From: Alphaproteobacteria bacterium UBA1301
Lineage (GTDB): Bacteria; Pseudomonadota; Alphaproteobacteria; Micropepsales; Micropepsaceae
Direction of reading: 5' to 3'
DNA length: 64,000 nt
NCBI GenBank assembly: GCA_002307725.1
Contig: DBUB01000011.1
Location: 1-64,000, forward strand
Position numbers and translations under genes: made by a program. A model generated the notes under the pieces. The model did not search any database and was not told the DNA's origin. It saw only the letters and a program-made list of their open reading frames with translations. Each line of letters opens with the position of its first letter. Position 1 is the first letter of the stretch. Shown one piece after another: positions 57,585 to 64,000 of the stretch.

Positions 57585-58406
57585 TCAGTCTCCGGATTTC
57601 ACGACGCTGATATCCGGCGCGTCCGGATTTTTCATGCCGACGACGTGATAGCCGGCATCGACATGGACAATCTCGCCGGTGACGGCCCGGCCGAGGTCCG
57701 ACAGCAGGAAGAGGGCAGTGTTGCCGACTTCCTGGGTGGTCACCGTCCGGCGCAGCGGTGAATTATATTCGTTCCAGCGCAGGATGTAGCGGAAATCGCC
57801 GACGCCCGAAGCGGCCAGGGTCTTGATCGGCCCGGCCGAAACCGCATTGACGCGGATGGCTTTGCGGCCGAGGTCTTCCGCCAGATAGCGCACGCTGGCT
57901 TCCAGCGCCGCCTTGGCCACGCCCATCACGTTGTAGTGCGGCATCACCTTTTCGGAACCGTAATAGGTGAGGGTGACGAGGCTGCCGCCGCTCGTCATCA
58001 TCTTCTCGGCGCGCTGCGCCACCGCCGTGAAGGAATAGCAGGAGATGTTCATGGTCAGCGCAAAATTGTCGGCCGTGGTGTCGACATAACGGCCCTTGAG
58101 CTGATCCTTGTCGGAGAAGGCGATAGCGTGCACCACGAAGTCGAGGCTGTCCCAAATTTTGCCGAGTTCGGCGAAGGCGGCATCGAGCGATTCCGGTTTG
58201 GTCACGTCGCAATCGATGAGGGCAGCTGGCGCCAGCGGCTCCGTCAGGGGAACCACGCGTTTCTTGAAGGTGTCGCCCTGATAGGTGAAAGCCAGTTCCG
58301 CGCCCGCTTCGTGCAGGGCCTGAGCGATGCCCCAGGCGATCGAATGCTGGTTGGCGACACCCATGATCAGGCCGCGCTTGCCCTTCATCAGGCCGTCAAC
58401 TGCCAT
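57585..58406 (-). CDS. fabI: Enoyl-[acyl-carrier-protein] reductase (NADH), FabI type
   Basis: 273 residues. Last step of fatty-acid elongation. GVANQHSIAWGIAQAL binds NADH, and the FabI pattern Y-x6-K is present (HYNVMGVAKAALE with the tyrosine-lysine pair). Upstream of aroC by 24 bases. Confidence 0.94.
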   Translation of the reverse strand: MAVDGLMKGKRGLIMGVANQHSIAWGIAQALHEAGAELAFTYQGDTFKKRVVPLTEPLAPAALIDCDVTKPESLDAAFAELGKIWDSLDFVVHAIAFSDKDQLKGRYVDTTADNFALTMNISCYSFTAVAQRAEKMMTSGGSLVTLTYYGSEKVMPHYNVMGVAKAALEASVRYLAEDLGRKAIRVNAVSAGPIKTLAASGVGDFRYILRWNEYNSPLRRTVTTQEVGNTALFLLSDLGRAVTGEIVHVDAGYHVVGMKNPDAPDISVVKSGD

Positions 58407-58588
58407 TTTGTCCTCCGACTCTAAACTGTTGATCTCACTTGCCCCGAAACGGCCGCCGAAAGCAAGATCATGCTTGCCCGCTCTGCGTGTGGCCCGTGAG
58501 GCCTAGGAAAAGTGCTTTTGTTTCAAGCGCTAAGGGAAGTTTAAAGCTTGCCGGTGCAAGATCGCTCCGTCCTTGCGGGGGGGCCATC

Positions 58589-59263
58589 GTGGTTAGCCTA
58601 AAGGCAGTACAGGACAGGGCCGCGACCAAGCGCGGTCATTTGCGCGATATGGGTCTTCCGATCCTGCTTGCGGCGGTCGTGCTTCTGGTGTCGGCGACGC
58701 TGCTCTTGGGCGCCAATATCGCGGCGCTGCGCGGCAGCGTCGAACGCATCGACCATTCGCAGCAGGTACTGAACCAGATTGCAGACCTCGAAGCCGGCAT
58801 TCTCGGCGAAGAGATGGTCGTGCGCGGCTATGCCCTGACCGGCGATGGAAGTTTCCTTTGGATGCAGAAATCGGGCGAACGCCGCCGCAACAGCGCCCGC
58901 AAGGCGTTGATCCGTTTGATGGCCACGGAGCCGCAGCGCGCCGAACCGTTCCAGCAGGTGATACGGAACATCGCTCAGCACGAGCAGATTTTCGGCAAAC
59001 TGAGCGGGATCGGTCCGGACCGGGCTCAGATCGTCGCCCGCGCTATTGTCAATCCCGATGTGCGGTCCAACATGCGCCGCACCCGCGACGGGCTCGCCGC
59101 GCTCCGCTCAGACGAGCTGCGCGATTTGGCCGGCCATCAGCGCGCCATCACCAATCAGCTTTCCCGGGCGTTCTTACTGGCGATGGGCATCATCATTACG
59201 GCCTTCCTGCTCAGCGGGATCGGGGTATGGGCGGTGCAGCTCAAACCGCCTCAGACGCACTGA
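58589..59263 (+). CDS. Two-membrane-segment CHASE3-like protein without output domain, copy 1
   Basis: 224 residues from GTG 58589. Membrane segments at about 22-43 and 195-217 bracket a helical periplasmic CHASE3-type sensor with the signature EEMVVRGYALTGDGSFL (about 74-90). There is no HAMP, kinase, cyclase or receptor domain after the second segment. Paralogue of the next gene. The frame is open 50 codons upstream without a ribosome site. Partner unknown. Confidence 0.75.
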   Translation: MVSLKAVQDRAATKRGHLRDMGLPILLAAVVLLVSATLLLGANIAALRGSVERIDHSQQVLNQIADLEAGILGEEMVVRGYALTGDGSFLWMQKSGERRRNSARKALIRLMATEPQRAEPFQQVIRNIAQHEQIFGKLSGIGPDRAQIVARAIVNPDVRSNMRRTRDGLAALRSDELRDLAGHQRAITNQLSRAFLLAMGIIITAFLLSGIGVWAVQLKPPQTH

Positions 59264-59355
59264 CTACTCGGGATCGTCGCAACTAATCAAACTTTAATCC
59301 GCCCGGCGGCAAGGTGGCGGTGCGATCGGCTTGCAAGGGATGGGGGGGCGTAGCG

Positions 59356-60045
59356 ATGGTGGTGGCTGGGCAGCAGCAAGCGCGTTTGTGGACGTTCCTC
59401 GAAACGGGACTGTTCCGGGAACTTGGCGTCCCCGCATTGGTGGTGTCGCTGGTCCTGTTCGTTTCGGCGATGACGCTGCTTGGGGCGAACGTCTCGGAAT
59501 TGCGTTCCGGTTATGCACGCATGCAGCAGACCAACACAGCGCTGCTCCAGATCGCGATGGTGAACGCTGACATCCTGCGAGTCGAGATGACCGTTAGGGG
59601 ATACACCTTGAGCGGTGACCCGAGTTATCTGTCCTGGCTTAAGAAGACAAATGACGGGCTGCAAAAAAGGCTGATAATACTCGAAAAGCTCGCTGGCGAC
59701 GATCCCGACGAGCGGGCCGATGCCGTCATGTTGAAGAAGCTGCTTGACGCTCATGCGACGTATTTCGAACGCATGGCGCAAATGGCGCTGACCGACCGCG
59801 ATCGGGTGGTTACCGAGATGGTCGACTACAGCAAGAAGGTGAAGCGGCGTCCGATCGAAAACCTGTTGACCGACATGCGCAATGACGAGACCCGCCGCCT
59901 GAGTGAGCAGCAGCATGACGCCGAGACGCGCGTCGTCAACGCCTACCGCAATGCCCTCGCCATTTCGTTGCTGGCGCTTCTGCTCGGGGCGATTGGCTTT
60001 GCGCTGGTCATCCACGACCGCCGCATCGGCCGCAACCGCACGTAA
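59356..60045 (+). CDS. Two-membrane-segment CHASE3-like protein without output domain, copy 2
   Basis: 229 residues from ATG 59356. Same layout as copy 1: membrane segments about 24-45 and 198-218, CHASE3-type core with VEMTVRGYTLSGDPSYL. Shared with copy 1 are LG-P-L, VSA--LLGAN and the RGY--L-GD motif. A short basic cytoplasmic tail (HDRRIGRNRT) ends it. Two bases separate its stop from the convergent cbpA-like gene. Confidence 0.75.
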   Translation: MVVAGQQQARLWTFLETGLFRELGVPALVVSLVLFVSAMTLLGANVSELRSGYARMQQTNTALLQIAMVNADILRVEMTVRGYTLSGDPSYLSWLKKTNDGLQKRLIILEKLAGDDPDERADAVMLKKLLDAHATYFERMAQMALTDRDRVVTEMVDYSKKVKRRPIENLLTDMRNDETRRLSEQQHDAETRVVNAYRNALAISLLALLLGAIGFALVIHDRRIGRNRT

Positions 60046-60047
60046 AT

Positions 60048-60986
60048 CTACGTCCTCGGGTTATAATCATTGCGCCAGCGCTGGGCGAAGGCTTTGAGGT
60101 CGGCGTCGTCGCCGTCGGGCAGGGTCACGATCAGCCGCACATAGAGATCGCCGGTGCGCTCTTGCCCCGCGCCCGGAATGCCCTTGCCCTTGAGGCGCAG
60201 CACCTTGCCCGAATTGGCGCCCGGCGGGATGGAGAGCGTCACCGTGCCCGACAAGGTGCGGACCGGCACTTTGCCGCCCAGGACCGCTTCCTTCAGCGTC
60301 ACCGGCAGATCGATCTTCAGGTCGCGTTCGTCGCGGGTGAAGTAGGGATGCGGCGCCACCGTGACGTGGATCAAGACATCGCCCGGCGGTCCGCCGCTCC
60401 GTCCGGCGCCGCCGCGGCCCTTGAGCCGGATCGACTGACCGTCCTTGAGGCCGGCCGGGATGCGGACGTCGATCTGTTCGCCGTTGGGCAACACCACGCG
60501 CCGGGTGCCACCGCCCGCGGCTTCCTCGAAGCTGACCGTTGTCTGGACCTCGAAATCCTGACCGCGCTGCGGCTGGGCCCGGCGGCCACGGCTGCCGAAC
60601 AGGTCGGCGAACAGGTCTTCGGGCCGGAAGCCTTCGCCGCCGCTGCCTGCGCCGGGCTGGTCGCCGCGGCCCGCCCAGGTGAAATGGAAGTCGCCGGGGC
60701 CTCCTCCACCTCCAGAACCGCTGCCCTGGCCGAAGCCATGCGCCCGGGGATCGAAGCCCTTGGGATTGCCCTGGGCATCGATTTGGCCGGCGTCGAACTT
60801 GGCGCGCTTTTCCTTGTCGCCGATGATGTCATGGGCGGCACTGATTTCCTGAAAACGCTTCTTCGCCGCCACATCGCCACCCTTGGTGTCGGGGTGATGC
60901 TTTTTGGCGAGTGTCCGGAACGCTTTCTTGATTTCGGCTTCGCTGGCGTTCTTGGCAACGCCTAGCACTTCATACGGGTCGCGCAT
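60048..60986 (-). CDS. CbpA-like DnaJ co-chaperone
   Basis: 312 residues. J domain at the N-terminus with the HPD motif (31-33, KKHHPDTKGG), a Gly-rich linker (about 80-105) and two C-terminal DnaJ substrate domains (from about 130), without the zinc-finger of DnaJ. Stimulates Hsp70 ATPase. The frame is open 51 codons upstream, but MRDPYEVLGV is the natural start. Preceded by the Sel1-repeat gene. Confidence 0.9.
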   Translation of the reverse strand: MRDPYEVLGVAKNASEAEIKKAFRTLAKKHHPDTKGGDVAAKKRFQEISAAHDIIGDKEKRAKFDAGQIDAQGNPKGFDPRAHGFGQGSGSGGGGGPGDFHFTWAGRGDQPGAGSGGEGFRPEDLFADLFGSRGRRAQPQRGQDFEVQTTVSFEEAAGGGTRRVVLPNGEQIDVRIPAGLKDGQSIRLKGRGGAGRSGGPPGDVLIHVTVAPHPYFTRDERDLKIDLPVTLKEAVLGGKVPVRTLSGTVTLSIPPGANSGKVLRLKGKGIPGAGQERTGDLYVRLIVTLPDGDDADLKAFAQRWRNDYNPRT

Positions 60987-61050
60987 TCTCTCTCCGGCAG
61001 CCCCGAGTCGGGGGGCGGCACAGTATATATGGGGCCGGTTTCCCGTCCTG

Positions 61051-61644
61051 TTAATGGCTTGGCGGTGGAAAATGTCCTGGCACCGCCGCTGGCGGGGCTG
61101 GAGCCGCGCCGTCGAGGTCCTGGAGCCGCTGGACGGCATCGGTTATGCCGGCCTCGGCGGCGATCTTGTACAGCCGGCGGGCCTCTTTGAGGTCCTGCGG
61201 CACGGCTTTGCCGTCCTCGTAGATCTGGCCCAGTTCAAACGTCGCGATAGGGTGGCCGGCGGTGGCGGCGCGGGCGAGCCATGGGATGGCAGCGGCCTTG
61301 TCGGGCGGTCCGGCTTCGCCATTGGCGATCATTTCACCGGCATCGGCCTCGGCCGTGACGAGGCCCTGATCGGCGGCCTCCAGCATCTTGCGCAGCGCCA
61401 TCTCGGGGTTTTTGGCGACACCTTGCCCCTTGCGCAGCATCAACGCGACGTTGCGCAGAGCGGCCAGATCGTAATCGCCGATGTCGTTCCAGGTTTTGTA
61501 GGCGGTCTGGTAGTCGCCGGCGTCATAGGCCTTGAGCCCGGCGTCGAACTGCGCCTGGATCTCGTCATGGCCCGGTGTCGCGCACGCCGCCAGCAAGGCG
61601 GCGCTAAGGGCAAGACCGGCCAGGGAGGAAAATGGCATCCGCAT
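61051..61644 (-). CDS. Sel1-repeat (TPR-like) lipoprotein
   Basis: 197 residues. Lipoprotein signal with lipobox LLAAC (Cys21). Sel1-like helical repeats follow: AALRNVALMLRKGQGVAKN, AIPWLARAATAGHPIATFELGQ and EARRLYKIAAEAGITDAV. Envelope scaffold; function unknown. It precedes the cbpA-like gene by 64 bases on the same strand. Confidence 0.85.
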   Translation of the reverse strand: MRMPFSSLAGLALSAALLAACATPGHDEIQAQFDAGLKAYDAGDYQTAYKTWNDIGDYDLAALRNVALMLRKGQGVAKNPEMALRKMLEAADQGLVTAEADAGEMIANGEAGPPDKAAAIPWLARAATAGHPIATFELGQIYEDGKAVPQDLKEARRLYKIAAEAGITDAVQRLQDLDGAAPAPPAAVPGHFPPPSH

Positions 61645-61659
61645 GGTGTGAAATCTAAA

Positions 61660-61691
61660 GCGTTTTCGGAAAAAGTGGAAACTGGTTTTCC
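61660..61691. repeat. Nested palindromic dispersed repeat, copy C (upstream of pdxH)
   Basis: GCGTTTTC then GGAAAAAGTGGAAACTGG and TTTTCC (core 61668-61691), as in copies A and B. It sits in the 81-base divergent region between the Sel1 lipoprotein gene and pdxH. Confidence 0.7.
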
Positions 61692-61725
61692 GCTAGCGCG
61701 CTTCCGTCGCCAAAATGAAGGTGCT

Positions 61726-62364
61726 ATGCGATGGCCCATGAGCGAGATCGGTGGACCAATCAATGACGGCGGGATTGCAGTGGCACGCGATCCGTTCGAG
61801 ATGTTTTCGGCCTGGATGAAGGACGCGGAAAAGACCGAGCCCAACGAGGCCAATGCCATGGCGGTGGCGACGGCGGACGCCGAAGGCCATCCCAACATCC
61901 GCATGGTGCTGCTCAAGGCGGTCGATAGCCGCGGTTTTGTCTTCTACACCAATTTCGAAAGCACCAAGGGCAAGGAGCTTGTTGCCAACCCGCATGCCGC
62001 TCTGAACTTCCATTGGAAAACGGTGCGCAAGCAGGTGCGCGTGCAAGGTCCGGTCAGCGTCGTGAGCAACGAAGAGGCCGACGCCTATTTTGCCTCTCGC
62101 GCCAAGGACAGCCAAATCGGTGCTTGGGCGTCGGCGCAGTCGCGGCCGATGGAAGGGCGCTGGGTGTTCGAGAAAGAGATCGCCAAATACGCGCTGAAGT
62201 ACGGCCTCACCAAAGTGCCGCGGCCGCCGTATTGGTCGGGGTTCCGGGTGGCACCGCTTCACATCGAGTTCTGGCGCGACCGCCCGTTCCGCTTGCACGA
62301 CCGGTTGGTCTACGCCCGCGACAGCCTTGATGGGCCGTGGCGGACCGAGCGTCTCTATCCTTAA
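61726..62364 (+). CDS. pdxH: Pyridoxamine 5'-phosphate oxidase
   Basis: 212 residues, FMN-dependent synthesis of pyridoxal 5'-phosphate. FSAWMKDAEKTEPNEANAMA, RMVLLKAVDSRGFVFYTN, WASAQSRPMEGR and the C-terminal RLHDRLVY and WRTERLYP are family features. Start at ATG 61726, with AAGG upstream; ATG 61738 is an alternative. Confidence 0.94.
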   Translation: MRWPMSEIGGPINDGGIAVARDPFEMFSAWMKDAEKTEPNEANAMAVATADAEGHPNIRMVLLKAVDSRGFVFYTNFESTKGKELVANPHAALNFHWKTVRKQVRVQGPVSVVSNEEADAYFASRAKDSQIGAWASAQSRPMEGRWVFEKEIAKYALKYGLTKVPRPPYWSGFRVAPLHIEFWRDRPFRLHDRLVYARDSLDGPWRTERLYP

Positions 62365-62496
62365 GCCGCATTAATACTTGGTGCTAAAATTGATGCGAAG
62401 GCGTGATGCGTGCGGTGGCGGCCCCCTCCGTACAAACACCTATCCGCACAATTATCACACCACCAAATCTGATGCAGCTTCAATATGTTACGCACA

Positions 62497-62520
62497 CCAA
62501 TTGTGGCAAAGCCAATTGTG
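62497..62520. promoter_or_regulatory. Direct repeat CCAATTGTG, possible regulator site before the chemoreceptor
   Basis: CCAATTGTG occurs at 62497-62505 and 62512-62520, 15 bp apart start to start, in the AT-rich 233-base gap between pdxH and the chemoreceptor. A related CGCACAATTATCACAC is at 62445-62460. No regulator is known. Confidence 0.3.
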
Positions 62521-62597
62521 TGCCGGCGGAAGTACACTTCGTGTCAACGTGATGCGCGTTAAGTGATCCCCACACTAAAGGAAATTTGGGGGCGCAC

Positions 62598-64000
62598 GTG
62601 TTCGACTATTGCAACAATTTCTCCGTCAGAACCAAAGTGGCTGTCGTGATGGCCGGCGTCCTGCTGGTCGCTGCGGCGCTCGGTCTGTTTGCGGTTCGCG
62701 AACTGTGGTCGGTCAACGCCAACGCGGCCGACATCCGCAACAACTGGCTGCCGGCAACGCGGGGGCTCGGCGAGTTGAATTACGCCGTGACGCGCGCGCG
62801 TTCGGCCGAAAGCACGTCGCTGATGCAGGACCCGAGCCCCAAGCAGGAAAAGCAGGCCGTGCGCGCCCACGCGCTCGAAAAGAACGTGCAGGCGGCGCTC
62901 GAGAAATATCGCCCGATGGTGTCGTCGGATGAGGAACGGGTTGTGGCGAGCCGCATCGAGGCGGCTTGGGCGGCGTATCTGCCGATGTATGACACCGCGC
63001 TCGAAAAGCTCAAGACCGACGGCCGCCAGGCTGCCGCCGACTATTTCATCGGTCCGATGCGCGATCGTTTCGATGCCCTTAACAAGGCGATCACCGAAGA
63101 CATCGCACTGAACAACGCGGGCGGCATCGCGGCAGCGGATCGCAGCGAGAAGACGTTCGAGCAGGCGGAACTGTGGATCTTTATCGCCATCGGTCTCACG
63201 GTTCTGCTTTGCGCGGCTGCGACCTGGGTGTTGACGCGCTGCGTCTCCCGCCCGTTGATCGCCATCACCGGCGCCATGAGTGAACTCGCCGCTGGTCATC
63301 TCAACGCCGAAGTGCCGCATGCGGAGCGTCTGGACGAAATCGGCCAACTTGCCGGTGCCATGACCTCGTTCAAGAACCAGCTTGCCGATGCCGAACGCGC
63401 CAAGGCGGCACAGACCGAACTGATCGTGTCGAGCGTCGGCGCCGGGTTGGATCGGTTGTCGAAGGGTGATCTCACCCATCGCGTCACTGCCGAACTCAGC
63501 GGGCCGTTCCGCAAGCTGAAGGACGACTTCAACGCCACGGTCGGAAATTTGAGCCAGATGGTGCAGAAGATTCTCGCCACAGCGGGCCAGATCACCACTG
63601 GCGCCGGCGAAATTTCCGCCGCCGCCGACGATCTGTCGCATCGCACCGAACAGCAGGCGGCCTCGCTCGAAGAAACTGCTGCGGCGCTGGAAGAGATCGC
63701 GGCGACCATGAAGCAGACCGCGAGCAACACCCGCGAGGTCGACAGTGCCATCTCTACGGCGACGGTGGCAGCGAAAGGCGGCGGCCAGGTGGTGGAAAGC
63801 GCCATCACGGCGATGGATGCCATCTCGCAGTCGTCCAAGGAAATCACCGACATCATCGGCGTCATCGACGAGATCGCGTTCCAGACCAATCTTCTGGCGC
63901 TTAACGCCGGCGTCGAAGCGGCGCGGGCGGGCGATGCGGGCAAGGGTTTTGCCGTGGTCGCCTCGGAAGTGCGCGCGCTGGCGGGGCGTTCAAGCGAGGC
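62598..64000 (+). CDS. Transmembrane methyl-accepting chemotaxis protein, 3' end cut by the window
   Basis: At least 467 residues from GTG 62598; the frame runs off the window. Membrane segments at about 13-33 and 192-212 flank a periplasmic helical sensor region (four-helix-bundle type). A HAMP domain (212-265) and a second HAMP-like stretch (about 275-325, GDLTHRVTAELSGPFRKLK) follow. The signalling domain begins near 330 and contains EIAFQTNLLALNAGVEAARA. The HAMP-like stretch and the signalling tip closely resemble those of the globin-coupled receptor at 22002-23552. Ligand unknown. Confidence 0.88.
   Translation, partial: MFDYCNNFSVRTKVAVVMAGVLLVAAALGLFAVRELWSVNANAADIRNNWLPATRGLGELNYAVTRARSAESTSLMQDPSPKQEKQAVRAHALEKNVQAALEKYRPMVSSDEERVVASRIEAAWAAYLPMYDTALEKLKTDGRQAAADYFIGPMRDRFDALNKAITEDIALNNAGGIAAADRSEKTFEQAELWIFIAIGLTVLLCAAATWVLTRCVSRPLIAITGAMSELAAGHLNAEVPHAERLDEIGQLAGAMTSFKNQLADAERAKAAQTELIVSSVGAGLDRLSKGDLTHRVTAELSGPFRKLKDDFNATVGNLSQMVQKILATAGQITTGAGEISAAADDLSHRTEQQAASLEETAAALEEIAATMKQTASNTREVDSAISTATVAAKGGGQVVESAITAMDAISQSSKEITDIIGVIDEIAFQTNLLALNAGVEAARAGDAGKGFAVVASEVRALAGRSSE

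Noticed and set aside
62361..62374. TTAA-N6-TTAA after pdxH, resembling a CtrA site
   Set aside because: CtrA sites need a seven-base spacer; here it is six and overlaps the pdxH stop codon.
62501..62518. Possible sigma-54 promoter (TGGC...TTGT) before the second chemoreceptor
   Set aside because: The -12 element would read TTGTG rather than TTGCA; the fit is too poor.

Overview
The window is high-GC, densely coded alphaproteobacterial chromosome. Three things point there. The chemotaxis operon has the same gene order as the major che operon of Caulobacter, including the lineage-specific small genes at its 3' end. There is a fused transaldolase/glucose-6-phosphate isomerase, and the xseB-dxs-tlyA-rRNA methyltransferase block is typical of the class. 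A genus cannot be fixed from sequence alone; a Caulobacterales/Rhizobiales-like free-living, probably motile bacterium fits best. Nearly all of it is chromosomal core. Mobile or decayed material is limited to a broken IS200-type transposase at the left edge, a remnant of a fumarylacetoacetase-family gene near 46.3 kb, and a Mrr-type restriction gene bracketed by perfect 22-bp inverted repeats near 54.2-55.3 kb.

Layout. 0-5 kb: IS200 tnpA remnant, then a large autotransporter with a beta-strand-repeat passenger. 5.4-11.5 kb: gltBD (glutamate synthase) closed by a strong terminator. 11.6-19.9 kb: a periplasmic PQQ-type propeller protein on the minus strand, divergent from tamA-tamB (outer-membrane assembly), followed by a low-molecular-weight phosphatase/fructosamine-kinase pair. 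19.9-21.6 kb: an OprO/OprP-like porin. 22.0-32.15 kb: a 13-gene chemotaxis operon (globin-coupled receptor, STAS protein, cheY, cheA, cheW, cheR, cheB, cheY, cheD and four accessory genes). 32.15-37.8 kb, minus strand: a sulfate module consisting of an Rrf2 regulator, a second OprO/OprP-like porin, sulfate-binding protein, cysT, cysW and cysA. 37.9-43.1 kb, minus strand: sugar phosphate block (polyphosphate-glucokinase-like ROK kinase, pgl, gnd, tal-pgi fusion). 43.3-46.2 kb: FAH-family hydrolase, oleate hydratase, DUF3775 protein. 47.0-53.75 kb: sppA, xseB, dxs, tlyA, RlmD-like methyltransferase and a secreted C13-family peptidase. 54.2-55.2 kb: mrr. 55.4-58.4 kb: SPFH protein, aroC, fabI. 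58.6-60.0 kb: two tandem CHASE3-only membrane proteins. 60.0-62.4 kb: cbpA-like DnaJ, a Sel1-repeat lipoprotein, pdxH. 62.6-64.0 kb: a transmembrane chemoreceptor cut by the window edge.

How the genes fit together. The che operon encodes a complete phosphorelay and adaptation set. Its most unusual product is a 194-residue CheY-like protein whose Arg-rich linker resembles c-di-GMP-binding CheY-like (Cle) proteins and whose C-terminus carries a ten-residue copy of the FliM N-terminal CheY-binding peptide. Two paralogous genes of unknown function close the operon, separated by a copy of a nested palindromic repeat that also lies upstream of gltB and of pdxH. The sulfate module joins outer-membrane entry, periplasmic capture and inner-membrane import next to a cysteine-rich Rrf2 regulator. 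Three of the six tail-to-tail gene pairs share interlocked stop codons in a 4-bp CTAA or CTAG overlap, leaving no room for a terminator.
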